From an uncultured Flavobacteriales bacterium (GTDB taxonomy: Bacteria > Bacteroidota > Bacteroidia > Flavobacteriales > BACL11), in the NCBI GenBank assembly GCA_905181585.1, contig CAJIYG010000005.1:96615-160614 (forward strand): a stretch of DNA of 64,000 nucleotides, written 5' to 3'. A model generated the notes under the pieces. It saw only the letters and a list, made by a program, of their open reading frames with translations. It was not told the origin of the DNA and searched no databases. The position numbers and the translations under genes were made by a program. Below are positions 9,447-19,385 of the stretch, in pieces; the stretch's first letter is position 1, and each line of letters starts with the position of its first letter.

Positions 9447-10865
9447 ATGTCAAGACAAAACAGAAGAAAGCATATTTCTATTGAAAACATAGAAATAATC
9501 GATACAGCAAATAAAGGAAAATCAGTTGCAAAACATGATGGAAGAATTATTTTTGTTCAGGGTGGTGTTCCAGGAGACATATGTGATATTACTGTTTTCA
9601 AAAGAAGAAAAAAATATTGGGAAGCTAGAATAGATGTAATTAAAGAAAAATCTAAAAATAGAATTGAACCAAAGTGTGAACATTTTGGTTCATGTGGAGG
9701 ATGTAAATGGCAAAACATGAGTTATTCAAGCCAACTACATTTTAAACAGAGTGAAGTATTAAATAATTTAACAAGAATTGGTGGAGTGACAATATCTAAG
9801 TATGAAAATATTCTGGGAAGTAAAGAAGAGTATTTCTACAGAAATAAAATGGAATTTACTTTTTCAAACAAAAAATGGCTAACAAATGAAGAAATAAAAA
9901 ATGATGAAGAGATAAAAGATAAAAATGCTTTAGGGTTTCATGTACCAGGAATGTTTGACAAAGTTATTGATTTACAAAAATGTCATCTTCAGAAAGAGCC
10001 TTCTAATAAAATTAGAATAGCAGTAAGAAAATATGCTAAAGAAAATAATTTAGAATTCTTTGATATTCGAAATCAAACAGGACTGCTTAGAAATTTAATT
10101 ATTAGAACCTCAACTACAAATGAATTGATGGTACTAATGCAATTTTACAAAAACGATAAAATTGAAATTGATAAGCTAATGATTTTTTTAAGAGATAGTT
10201 TTCCAGAAATTTCTTCATTATTATTTACAATAAATAAAAAAGCAAATAATACACTATACGATCAAGAAATACTTTGTTTTCATGGTGAAAAATTTATTAC
10301 AGAAAAAATTGAGGATTTAGTATTTAAAATTGGACCAAAATCATTTTTTCAAACTAATTCTGAACAAGCAAAAATACTTTATAAAAAAACAAGAGAACTA
10401 GCACAATTAACAGGAAGTGAAGTAGTTTATGACCTCTATACAGGTACAGGAACAATTGCACAATTTATTGCCAAACAGGCTAAGACTGTAGTGGGAATTG
10501 ACTCTGTAGAAGAGGGGATAATAGCAGCAAGAGAAAATGCAAAATTTAATAATATCAGTAATTGTATTTTTCACACCGGAGATATGAAAGAAATATTCAC
10601 TGAAGAATTTATTAAACAAAATTTATACCCCGATGTTATCATAACGGACCCTCCAAGAGATGGAATGCATAAAAAAGTAGTAGCCCAAATATTATCAATT
10701 TTACCAAAAAAAATTATATATGTAAGCTGTAATTCAGCTACTCAAGCCAGAGATATTTCTTTATTAAAAGAAAAATACATAGTTTCAAATATTCAAACTG
10801 TAGATATGTTTCCACAAACTCATCATGTTGAAAATATTGCTCTTCTTGAATTAGAAAAAAATTAA
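9447..10865 (+). CDS. rlmD: 23S rRNA (uracil-C5)-methyltransferase RlmD
   Basis: A 472-residue RNA m5U methyltransferase of the RumA/TrmA family, expected to methylate U1939 of 23S rRNA (Escherichia coli numbering). An N-terminal TRAM domain (about residues 10-68) is followed by a 4Fe-4S cluster site with C77, C83 and C86; a fourth Cys is in DLQKCHLQ. The SAM-binding [13 protein letters not shown] and [10 protein letters not shown] motifs precede the catalytic Cys in [12 protein letters not shown]. Length is normal. The RumA/RlmCD subgroup could shift the exact target, since some members modify two uridines. A 38-residue gene follows after 1 base. Confidence 0.92.
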   Translation: MSRQNRRKHISIENIEIIDTANKGKSVAKHDGRIIFVQGGVPGDICDITVFKRRKKYWEARIDVIKEKSKNRIEPKCEHFGSCGGCKWQNMSYSSQLHFKQSEVLNNLTRIGGVTISKYENILGSKEEYFYRNKMEFTFSNKKWLTNEEIKNDEEIKDKNALGFHVPGMFDKVIDLQKCHLQKEPSNKIRIAVRKYAKENNLEFFDIRNQTGLLRNLIIRTSTTNELMVLMQFYKNDKIEIDKLMIFLRDSFPEISSLLFTINKKANNTLYDQEILCFHGEKFITEKIEDLVFKIGPKSFFQTNSEQAKILYKKTRELAQLTGSEVVYDLYTGTGTIAQFIAKQAKTVVGIDSVEEGIIAARENAKFNNISNCIFHTGDMKEIFTEEFIKQNLYPDVIITDPPRDGMHKKVVAQILSILPKKIIYVSCNSATQARDISLLKEKYIVSNIQTVDMFPQTHHVENIALLELEKN

Positions 10866-10866
10866 A

Positions 10867-10983
10867 ATGGAAGATTTTTGGAATAAATTAAAAGAGCTTT
10901 ATGAGCTAAATCCAATTCTTTTTGGATTTTTACTTTTTTTAGATTTATTAATAATATTGATGATAATTAAATTTATTTTTTAA
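10867..10983 (+). CDS. Small single-pass membrane protein, 38 residues
   Basis: An ATG one base after the rlmD stop opens a 38-residue frame: a polar N-terminus (MEDFWNKLKELYELNP), then a hydrophobic segment (about residues 17-38) ending in KFIF. Its last 11 bases overlap the 3' end of coaE on the other strand. The amphipathic start, NP turn and clean membrane helix make a real small membrane protein likely, but I do not recognise a named family. Confidence 0.55.
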   Translation: MEDFWNKLKELYELNPILFGFLLFLDLLIILMIIKFIF

Positions 10984-11557
10984 TAATTACTTTATTTAAT
11001 ATCTCATTAATCTGCAATAAAAGAGATTGGTTCTCATTATTATTAATGACAAAATCTGATAATTTTTCTTTCTCAGATTGTTTCATTTGATTGTTTAAAA
11101 TTTGATTAATTTCTAATTCATCCATACCATCTCTTGCTTTTACTCTTGAAATCTGCAAGGCATATTCTGCTGATATACATATTACAAAGTCAAGCTTCTT
11201 ATTTAATCCTGTTTCATAAATAATAGCTGCTTCTTTAAAAATTATTTGAGAATCTTGAGCTTTGCACCAAAGTTCAAAACTATCATTAACAAAAGGGTGG
11301 ACTAAAGAGTTCAGCTGATTCCTCAAACTATTTGAATTAAAAATTTTATTTTTTATAAAATTTTTATCTATCTGACCAGAACGAAAAATACTTTCTCCAA
11401 AATTATTTTTTAATAATGCTTTTAAATCTTTATTCTTATTCATTAACTCTTTGGCAATCTTATCAGAGATAAATACAGGATAACCCATTTTAGATAAGAT
11501 CTTTAAAACATAGGACTTGCCAACACCAATATTTCCAGTTATTCCGATTTTAATCAT
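10973..11557 (-). CDS. coaE: Dephospho-CoA kinase
   Basis: A 194-residue P-loop kinase that phosphorylates the 3'-OH of dephospho-CoA, the last step of coenzyme A synthesis. The P-loop is G8-NIGVGK-S15. The SDKIAKEL segment and a lid-like RVKARDGMDELEINQILNNQ region follow. Length is typical of Bacteroidota CoaE (about 195-200). It lies 3 bases downstream of bshA on the same strand, so it is probably translated from the same transcript. Its end overlaps the convergent small membrane-protein gene. Confidence 0.93.
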   Translation of the reverse strand: MIKIGITGNIGVGKSYVLKILSKMGYPVFISDKIAKELMNKNKDLKALLKNNFGESIFRSGQIDKNFIKNKIFNSNSLRNQLNSLVHPFVNDSFELWCKAQDSQIIFKEAAIIYETGLNKKLDFVICISAEYALQISRVKARDGMDELEINQILNNQMKQSEKEKLSDFVINNNENQSLLLQINEILNKVIIKK

Positions 11558-11560
11558 TAA

Positions 11561-12694
11561 TTATTCTTTAAATAATTTAAAATATATCTCCTCATATTGA
11601 GGAAGAATTTTAGGTAAATCATAACTTTTTGCGTGATTAAAAGCATTCTCCTTCATTTTTAATAAAAGAACTGGATCAGAAAATAAACGAATAACATCTT
11701 TACTCATTTTCTCTAAATCTCCTACATCTGAAAGAAAACCAGTTTCTCCATCTATGTTAACCTCAGGTAATCCACCACTATTTGTAGATACAACTGCAAC
11801 TTTACTAGCCATAGCTTCTAATGCTACAAGACCAAAACTCTCTGTTAGTGAAGGAAGAATAAAAACATCTGAAATAGATAAAACATCTTCAATAACTTTT
11901 AATTTTCCAAGAAAAATAACATTAGTCGAAATATTTAAAGATCTACATAATTGTTCGGCTTTAAGTCTATCAGGACCATCCCCCACCATTATTAGTTTTG
12001 ACTTTACTTCAGTATTTACTTTAGCAAAAACCTTGATAACATCCTCAATCCTTTTAACTTCTCTAAAGTTAGAGATATGAGTTAGAATAAATTCATCATC
12101 TTTAGCAAATCTCTTCCTTTTGATATTATTTTTTTTATTGTAAAGTCTAATATCTATAAAATTGGGAATATAATCTATAGATCTGTTTATGTTAAAATTT
12201 TCCTTTGTTATATCTCTTAGATTTTTTGAAACAGTTGTAACTGCATCTGAACTGTTTATAGCATATTCAATTACCGGCTTAAATGATTTATCTTTTCCAA
12301 GCAATGTGATATCTGTCCCATGTAAAGTTGTAATTATGGGTAAATGTATTCCGTATGTAGCTAATATTTGTTTGGCACTAACTGCAGCTGATGCATGAGG
12401 AATTGCATAATGTACATGCAAAACATCTAGTTTTTCGTGAATAGCAACATCTATTAATTTACTGGTTAAATTAAGTTCATATGGAGTATACTCAAACAAT
12501 GGATAATTTGGGACACTAACTTCATGATAAAAAATCTTATCAGAAAATAAATCTAAACGAAAAGGCTGATCGTATGAGATAAAATGTACACAGTGTCCTT
12601 TTTCAGCAAAGGCAACACCTAGCTCGGTAGCAACAACACCACTACCTCCATAAGTTGGATAACACACTATACCGATATTAAGTTTATTCTTCAT
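11561..12694 (-). CDS. bshA: N-acetyl-alpha-D-glucosaminyl L-malate synthase BshA
   Basis: A 377-residue GT4-family glycosyltransferase making GlcNAc-malate from UDP-GlcNAc and L-malate, the first step of bacillithiol synthesis. Family-specific features are the start NIGIVCYPTYGGSGVVATELG, HVHYAIPHASAA near residue 95, TTLHGTDITLLG, and the nucleotide-sugar-binding ESFGLVALEAMA near residue 285. The start overlaps the 3' end of the GH3 gene by 11 bases, suggesting coupling. It implies bacillithiol as the thiol buffer; bshB and bshC are not in the window. Confidence 0.93.
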   Translation of the reverse strand: MKNKLNIGIVCYPTYGGSGVVATELGVAFAEKGHCVHFISYDQPFRLDLFSDKIFYHEVSVPNYPLFEYTPYELNLTSKLIDVAIHEKLDVLHVHYAIPHASAAVSAKQILATYGIHLPIITTLHGTDITLLGKDKSFKPVIEYAINSSDAVTTVSKNLRDITKENFNINRSIDYIPNFIDIRLYNKKNNIKRKRFAKDDEFILTHISNFREVKRIEDVIKVFAKVNTEVKSKLIMVGDGPDRLKAEQLCRSLNISTNVIFLGKLKVIEDVLSISDVFILPSLTESFGLVALEAMASKVAVVSTNSGGLPEVNIDGETGFLSDVGDLEKMSKDVIRLFSDPVLLLKMKENAFNHAKSYDLPKILPQYEEIYFKLFKE

Positions 12695-15600
12695 AAATTG
12701 GTTTTAAATCTTTTATACTAATTTCAATTACTGTATCAGATTTGATATTATTTTTCTTAGATGAAACATTATCCAGATATTCAGGTGAAGAAGTGAGACT
12801 ATCTTCACTTAGTTTATTGTATTTAAAAATAAGATCCATAATTTCAGTTCTTACGTTCATATCTAATAATTTCATGTTAGAAGCATCAGGATAGATTCTA
12901 TTTGATAAAAAGATATAAATAATTTGAGTTTCTGGATCGGCCCATGCAAGTGTACCAGTAAAACCTGAATGGCCAAAACTTAATTCTAGAGACACACTTA
13001 CAGGTTGGTCCTCCTTCTTGATTCTCTAGAGCTGGCTTATCAAAACCTGCACCTCTTCTATTATCAAGTTCACAAAATTGACAATCAGTAAATCTCTTTA
13101 TAACATTTTTACTTAAAAATCTTTGTTCAGCATAGACTCCATTATTTAATAACATTCGCATTAATTTAGCTAAATCATTAGCATTTGAAAATAAGCCAGC
13201 ATGAGCCCCAACACCACCAAACATTGCTGCCCCCATATCATGAACATATCCCTTTAAAAGCTGACTCCTAAAAATAAAATCATTTTCAGTTGGAATAATT
13301 CTGGAAAGAGCTAATCTTTTTCTTGGTAAATATCCTAAGTTTTCCATTCCAAGTTTATTATAGAAATTAAATCTTGTATAATCCTCTAAAGATAAATTTG
13401 AAATATTTTCAATTATAGGTTTTAATAAATAGTATCCTAAATCGCTATATACATATTCTTTCTCCAATAATAAATCAGAATCAATAATTTGTTTAAAAAT
13501 AGAATCTGGATATGAAAAATGAAGAAAAACAGAATCTGCTACTTCAACAGGAAATTCTAAACTTCTAAATTTAGAATAAAGAGTATCTCTTAAATTAAGA
13601 GTATTAAGAATAGAATCTTTATAAAGAGTTTTTTTATAAAATGGAATCCAAGATTGCAAACCTGATTGATGGGCAAGTATATCTTTTATTAATAGTTGAT
13701 GTTTATTAGAGTTTTGAATATTTAAGTAATAACCAAGATTTGCTTGTAAGCTAAACTTATTTTCATCAACTAATTTCATAAGAGATGGAATAGTTGATGC
13801 AATCTTAGTTATAGAAGCTAAATCATAAACATCTGAATTCAAAACTTCCCTTAGTTGATCATATGTATGAAAACCATAAGATTTATTTAAAAAAACTTTA
13901 TCGCCTTTTGCAATTAAGACTTGGCAACCAGGAAAAGCTTTTTCATTAATTGCAACTTTAATAATACTATCAATAGAGGATTCTAATTCACTACTTATAT
14001 CAATATCATAACTATCCACGTAAGACATTCTAAAGGCATCAGTATTGAGCCCACTATTTATTTTAAAATGGCTAGTCTGAACAGGAGTTTTACCGTCAAT
14101 ATTTATACCACCAAAAATAGATTGAGCGGCGAAATCCTGTGCAAGATCACTACTCTGATATGCAAGTAATAAAGCATCAAAATTATCTGTAAAAAGCAAT
14201 GAATTTAAACTATATGGATTTGCAAAAATTGTCAACAGAACTTTTGATTGCATTGCTATAGTTTGAATAAAAATATCTGTAGACTTAGAAATTTTGTATG
14301 AATTCCAAAAGTTTTTATTTGATTTATGAATACTAACAATAACTAGATTATATTTTGATAGTTGGTTAAGTAAAAATGCTTGATCCTTAATATTAGCATC
14401 TTCAGCAATACTAAAAGTGTCAACTGATTTATAGCGGTTTAAAGATTTCTGAAAGACATGTCCAGATTCTCCAATAGCAACGCTAGCTATTTTAAGAGTA
14501 TCTAAATTTTTAAGTGGAATTATATTGTCATAATTTTGCAACAATGTAAGAGATGATTTTACAAGTTTTTTATTAATAGCAAACGTATTTTTATTACTAA
14601 GTTTACTTTTAATTTCTTTAATATCTAATGTAGAAAAATGATCTAATTTCATCCATTTTTTTGCGAGTAAAACCCTTCTACATTTATCTTCAATGTCTTT
14701 TTTAGAAATTAAACCAGTCTTTAGGGCTTCTTTGATTTTTTTTATAGCTAAAGGCACATCTTCTGCACATAATAAAACATCATTACCTGCAATTAAAGCC
14801 TTTAAGTCTAATTCTCCAGGGGAATATAAATCACTCACAGCTTTCATATTAAGACCATCCGTAAACTTGAGCCCCTTAAAATCTAGCTCATTAACTAATA
14901 AATCTGTAACAACTTTTTTTGATAATGAGACAGGTAATAACTTATTATCTTCCAGGGCTGGAATATATAAATGAGCAGTCATTACACTGCCCAAACCATT
15001 ATCAATTAATTTTTTAAAAGGATAAATATCAACCTTATTTAAAGTCTCTCTTGAGTGATTAACAATTGGAAGAGTCTTATGGGAATCTTTATCTGTATCA
15101 CCATGACCAGGAAAATGCTTGGCACAAGCCAAAATATTATTTTCTTGTAATCCTTTCATATAGGCAAGGCTTAATTGTGCTACCCTTGATGGATCTTCAC
15201 CAAATGATCTATTATTAATAATCGGATTTTTAGGATTAGAATTTACATCTACAACTGGAGCAAAATTGATATTTACACCAATCATTTTACACTGACGAGC
15301 AATCTCTGCTCCCATTTGAAAGATAAGATTAGTATCTGAAATTGCTCCTAAAGTCATTTGCCATGGAAAACGAACTGTAGAGTCTAAACGCATAGAAAGA
15401 CCAAATTCAGCATCTAAAGCTATCATTAAGGGAACTTTAGAAATTGACTGAAAGTAATTTGTTAACTTGGCTTGTCTTATTGGCCCTCCTTGTAAAAACA
15501 TTAAGCCTCCAATTTTATATCTACTAATTATCTCAGCAATATTTTTCTTGTATTTATCATCTTTATTTGAAAGAACTGAAATCATAAATAATTGAGCAAT

Positions 15601-15750
15601 TTTCTCATCTTCAGATAAAGTCATCATTAGACTATCAACCCAAAGATTATCGCCTTTTAAGAATTCAGGTGTTTTGGGATTTTCTGAAAATGAAGCTTTA
15701 ACACTAAATACAAAAACAATCAATAAAAGATTAAGTAATTTCTTCATCAT
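12684..15750 (-). CDS. GH3 beta-N-acetylhexosaminidase/serine hydrolase fusion (with +1 frameshift)
   Basis: A two-domain exported enzyme of about 1021 residues once one base is skipped. After a signal peptide (MMKKLLNLLLIVFVFSVKA) comes a GH3 domain with the NagZ-type signature KHFPGHGDTDKDSH and the nucleophile region FTDGLNMKAV. Next is a beta-lactamase-fold domain with SxxK in LASITKIA, YSDLGYYLL as the second motif, and the third motif HSG in FGHSGFTGT. Bacteroidota carry this fusion, presumably for cell-wall sugar turnover. The zero frame ends off-family at 12898. The conserved continuation (FGHSGF to the C-terminus at 12684) is in the +1 frame, so the shift separates the last active-site motif. 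The start at 15750 fits a promoter ending at 15753. Confidence 0.85.
12981..12990 (-). other. +1 frameshift site in the GH3/beta-lactamase gene
   Basis: On the minus strand the zero frame reads GTC TCT AGA ATT AAG. The conserved SFGHSG needs AGT TTT GGC, so seven bases separate TCT from AGT where six are expected. The extra base lies within AGAATTA (12981-12987). Confidence 0.7.
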
Positions 15751-15752
15751 CA

Positions 15753-15760
15753 CAAAGATA
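15753..15760 (-). promoter_or_regulatory. -7 element of the GH3 gene
   Basis: TATCTTTG on the minus strand, two bases before ATG 15750 and five before ATG 15747. It makes the upstream ATG at 15771 unlikely and points to a leaderless transcript. A second match (TATATTTG) lies near 15848-15855. Confidence 0.45.
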
Positions 15761-15854
15761 TAAATTGTCATAGTTCAAATTATTAAAAAAAGCTAAGTAT
15801 CTAGCTTACTTATTAACGCTTTTTCAAAAGATAATTTTCTAATTTTACAAATAT

Positions 15855-16085
15855 ATGAAAGCACCAAATCTTCCATCTTTTTTTAAATCTCCAAAACTAA
15901 AAGAATTCCAATTTCATGCTAGATATTACTTAAAAAAAGAAAAAAAAATAAAATTTGAAAACAAAAAAAATTCTAAAATTAAATTTGAGAGAATTAGTAA
16001 TCCCTACACTTTAAAAAGAAGAAATTTTAAAATAATTTTTATAATTATTATCTTATCTTTGTTAGCATACATTCTTTTAAAGTAA
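15855..16085 (+). CDS. Conserved small tail-anchored protein upstream of mutL
   Basis: A 76-residue, strongly basic protein. The N-terminal third contains a KEFQFHARYYLKKEK segment resembling the F-x-(P/A)-RYY motif of a short protein that I recall preceding mutL in Bacteroidota. A Lys-rich middle follows, then a C-terminal membrane segment (about residues 58-75, IIFIIIILSLLAYILL). It is in the same frame as mutL, separated from it by 15 bases, and probably co-transcribed. Function is unknown. Confidence 0.65.
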   Translation: MKAPNLPSFFKSPKLKEFQFHARYYLKKEKKIKFENKKNSKIKFERISNPYTLKRRNFKIIFIIIILSLLAYILLK

Positions 16086-16100
16086 TAAAAATCCAATTCA

Positions 16101-17834
16101 TTGAACATTATAAAATTATTACCAGAAAATGTTGCTAATCAAATTGCAGCCGGAGAAGTTATACAAAGACCAGCTTCAGTTGTAAAAGAACTTGTAGAAA
16201 ACTCTCTAGACTCTGGAGCCACTGAAATACAACTTTTCATAACAGACTCTGGTAAAACATTAATTAACATTATTGATAATGGATGTGGTATGTCCCCAAA
16301 AGATCTTGAAATTTGTATTCAAAGACATGCGACATCTAAAATTAAAGTTGCCGCAGATTTATTTAATATTCAAACAATGGGGTTTAGAGGCGAAGCGATG
16401 TCATCCATAGCTGCTATCTCTAATATGGAAATACAAACTAAAATTTTAAATAATGATGTAGGCTATTATTTAAATGTTAAAGGTGGAATAATCTTAGAAA
16501 AAAAAGAGGTCTCTTGTAATAATGGAACCTCAACAAAAATTAAGAATCTATTTTTCAACGTACCTGCAAGAAGAAAATTCTTAAAATCTGATAATGTTGA
16601 AATGAGACATATTATTGAAGAATTTTCAAGAATAGCATTAGCACATCCAGATATTAAAATGAATTTATCTCACAATAATGAAGAAATATTCTTTTTGCCT
16701 AAATCAAATTTAAGACAGAGAATTGTTAATCTTATTGGTAATAAAAAAAATGAACAATTAGTACCTGTATTAGAAAAAACATCATTGGTAAGTATTAGTG
16801 GTTTTGTTTCTAAGCCAGAGGCATCTAAAAAGACTCGTGGGGAGCAGTATCTCTTTGTAAATAGTAGGTTTGTTAAAAGCTACTATTTGCAAAATGCAAT
16901 ATTTAAGGCTTTTGAAGGATTAATTGCAACAGACTTTTTTCCTTCATTTTTTATTAATTTAATTATTGAGCCTAAAAACATAGATATTAATATACATCCA
17001 AATAAAACTGAAATAAAATTTCATGACGAAAAAGCAATTTATTCAATTCTAAGAGCTTCAGTTAAAAAATCATTAGGACAATATAATATCTCTCCAAGTA
17101 TAGATTTTCTTCAAGAGAATTCATTTAATTTAGAAATAAATAAAGATCAAAAAATAATTGAACCAAAAATTAATATTGACTCTAATTACAATCCATTTGG
17201 CTCAACTACTACACCAAATATTTCAAGAGAAGTTATTAATGAAAACCTAAATTTTATTGATATTGAAGAGCCCAATCCTTCATACAAATTTTTACAACTT
17301 AAGAGTAAGTTTATTTTAAGAACTAGTAATAAAAGTGCAGTTTTAATTCATCAAAGAAGAGCACATCAAAGAATACTATTTGAGTATTTTAGCTCTTCAT
17401 CAAAAAGTCAAAGCTTTCTTTCACAAACTTTAATTTTCCCTAAAGAAATAAATTTAAATAATAATGATATGGAAATCTTAAAAGAAATATCATCAGAAAT
17501 AAGAAAGATAGGTTTTGAATATATAATAGAAAATAAAAATATAATAGTAAAAGCAATTCCAGCTGAAGCATCAACTGAAAATATAACACAACTTATAGAG
17601 TCAATTATTGAACAATATAAAATACATGATGAAGTTAAATTAGATATTACCCAAAGAATAGCACATGGTCTTGCTATTAGTATGTCAATTAGTAACCACC
17701 AAAAACTTTCTGAAGATGAAATGCTAAAGATTAATGAAGAACTAAACAACTGTGCTTCTCCAAATATATCAATATCTGGAAAACCAATAATGATAGATTT
17801 AAATCTTGTCGAATTAGAAAAAATAATGAAGTAA
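16101..17834 (+). CDS. mutL: DNA mismatch repair protein MutL (TTG start)
   Basis: A 577-residue MutL. The N-terminal GHKL ATPase has VANQIAAGEVIQRPASVVKE, the DNGCGM motif and TMGFRGEAMSSI. A linker (about residues 330-385) leads to the C-terminal dimerisation domain. The start must be TTG 16101: the preceding gene ends in the same frame at 16085 and there is no ATG before the conserved region. The endonuclease motif DQHA(X)2E(X)4E reads H-Q-R-R-A-H-Q-R-I-L-F-E near residue 417, with Asp replaced by His and the first Glu by Gln. Nicking activity is therefore doubtful. Its stop overlaps the next ATG (TAATG). Confidence 0.95.
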   Translation: MNIIKLLPENVANQIAAGEVIQRPASVVKELVENSLDSGATEIQLFITDSGKTLINIIDNGCGMSPKDLEICIQRHATSKIKVAADLFNIQTMGFRGEAMSSIAAISNMEIQTKILNNDVGYYLNVKGGIILEKKEVSCNNGTSTKIKNLFFNVPARRKFLKSDNVEMRHIIEEFSRIALAHPDIKMNLSHNNEEIFFLPKSNLRQRIVNLIGNKKNEQLVPVLEKTSLVSISGFVSKPEASKKTRGEQYLFVNSRFVKSYYLQNAIFKAFEGLIATDFFPSFFINLIIEPKNIDINIHPNKTEIKFHDEKAIYSILRASVKKSLGQYNISPSIDFLQENSFNLEINKDQKIIEPKINIDSNYNPFGSTTTPNISREVINENLNFIDIEEPNPSYKFLQLKSKFILRTSNKSAVLIHQRRAHQRILFEYFSSSSKSQSFLSQTLIFPKEINLNNNDMEILKEISSEIRKIGFEYIIENKNIIVKAIPAEASTENITQLIESIIEQYKIHDEVKLDITQRIAHGLAISMSISNHQKLSEDEMLKINEELNNCASPNISISGKPIMIDLNLVELEKIMK

Positions 17835-18547
17835 TGTATAGACCTAGTAGCTTTAGTCAATTACCTGAAATAGTAAAAAATTTATTAATTATAAATGGTT
17901 TATTCTTTTTTGCAACAATTTCACTTCAAAAACTTGGCATTGATTTAGTTAAAATATTTGGGCTCCATCAGTTTCAATCTGCAGACTTTCGTCCTTATCA
18001 GCTGGTTACACATTTTTTTATGCATGGAAGTTTAACACACCTTTTCTTTAATATGTTTGCTCTTTGGATGTTTGGTAAAGTACTAGAAAATGTTTGGGGT
18101 GCAAAAAGATTTTTACTTTACTACATAGTAACTGCTCTTGGAGCTGCAATAATTCATTTAATGGTTACGCAATTTCAAATCATTGAGATAAGCAATCAAT
18201 TCCCACAACTTCTTGAATTAGCTATTGAAGGCAAATACAATCCAAGTATTGCAAGCTCTAAAAGACTTACTCAACTTGTGCTTACCCCTACAGTTGGGGC
18301 CTCTGGAGCAGTATTTGGACTTTTACTTGCTTTTGGTATGTTATTCCCAAACACATTACTATATGTATATTTTGCCATTCCAATCAAAGCAAAATATTTT
18401 GTTATGGTTTATGGAGCATTAGAACTGTATTCAGGATTAAGCAATAACCCTGCTGATAATGTAGCACATTTTGCACACCTTGGGGGAATGTTATTTGGAT
18501 ATATTCTAATTAAATATTGGCGAAATAACTCAAGCTCTTTTTATTAA
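17834..18547 (+). CDS. Rhomboid family intramembrane serine protease (first copy)
   Basis: A 237-residue polytopic membrane protease. It has the HGSLTHLFFNMFALWMFG region of rhomboids (about residues 64-81), the catalytic Ser157 in GASGAVFG and the catalytic His215 in AHFAHLGGMLFG. About six membrane segments are visible. The ATG overlaps the mutL stop. Substrates are unknown. A second, diverged rhomboid follows immediately; mutL followed by two rhomboids is, as far as I know, a frequent Bacteroidota arrangement. Confidence 0.92.
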   Translation: MYRPSSFSQLPEIVKNLLIINGLFFFATISLQKLGIDLVKIFGLHQFQSADFRPYQLVTHFFMHGSLTHLFFNMFALWMFGKVLENVWGAKRFLLYYIVTALGAAIIHLMVTQFQIIEISNQFPQLLELAIEGKYNPSIASSKRLTQLVLTPTVGASGAVFGLLLAFGMLFPNTLLYVYFAIPIKAKYFVMVYGALELYSGLSNNPADNVAHFAHLGGMLFGYILIKYWRNNSSSFY

Positions 18548-19384
18548 ATGACAATAATCCATAAACTAATAAATGAATTTAAAAATGCTAATATATTATA
18601 TAAGCTAATATATTTAAATGTAGGTATCTTCCTATTGTATAATATCTTGAGTGTAATTTCTAGTCTTTTCATTCTAGATGTTGGCCCGTCATTAGAAAAA
18701 TTAATTTTACCTTCTAATACGTCTACGCTAATAAAACAGCCCTGGTCAATTATTTCTTATATGTTTTTTCACAAAACATTTATTCATTTACTTTTTAATA
18801 TGATTTGGCTGCACTTTGCAGGTAAATTATTTCTAGATTATTTTAATGAAAAACAATTCTTCAGTACATATATTCTTGGAGGTATTTGTGGTGGAATTCT
18901 TTTTATCTTATCATTTAATTATTTACCAGCATTTGAAATAGCTAACCAGAATGCAAAAGCAATGGGTGCTTCTGCATCTGTTTTAGCAATTATGTTTGCA
19001 ATTTCAACACATATTCCTAACTATCGTATTCAAATACCTTTTATCGGAATGATTAAAATAAAATATCTAGCACTTGCTTTAATTATTTTAGATGTTATAA
19101 GTATTCCAAAAGGAAATGCTGGAGGACATATAGCACATATTGGAGGAGCTTTATTTGGATATATTTATGCTAAACAGCTAAATAAAGGGATAGATATTTC
19201 AAAAAATCTATATCAACTAATTAATATTGTCTCTCTAAAAAATATTTTTAAAAAACAAAATAAAACCAAAAAAAATCAAACCAAAATAGACACTATTTTA
19301 GAAAAAATATCCAAGTCTGGATATAGTAGTTTAAATAAGCAGGAAAAAGAAATTTTATTTAACGCAAGTAAAGAGAATAAATAA
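18548..19384 (+). CDS. Rhomboid family intramembrane serine protease (second copy)
   Basis: A 278-residue rhomboid paralogue with catalytic Ser142 in GASASV and His197 in HIAHIGGALFGY. The FIHLLFNMIWLHFAGK segment (about 79-93) is the conserved early helix. It has a longer, Lys-rich cytoplasmic C-terminal tail (about residues 205-278) than the first copy. The gene starts directly after the preceding TAA, so the two are translated from one message. Substrate is unknown. Confidence 0.9.
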   Translation: MTIIHKLINEFKNANILYKLIYLNVGIFLLYNILSVISSLFILDVGPSLEKLILPSNTSTLIKQPWSIISYMFFHKTFIHLLFNMIWLHFAGKLFLDYFNEKQFFSTYILGGICGGILFILSFNYLPAFEIANQNAKAMGASASVLAIMFAISTHIPNYRIQIPFIGMIKIKYLALALIILDVISIPKGNAGGHIAHIGGALFGYIYAKQLNKGIDISKNLYQLINIVSLKNIFKKQNKTKKNQTKIDTILEKISKSGYSSLNKQEKEILFNASKENK

Positions 19385-19385
19385 T

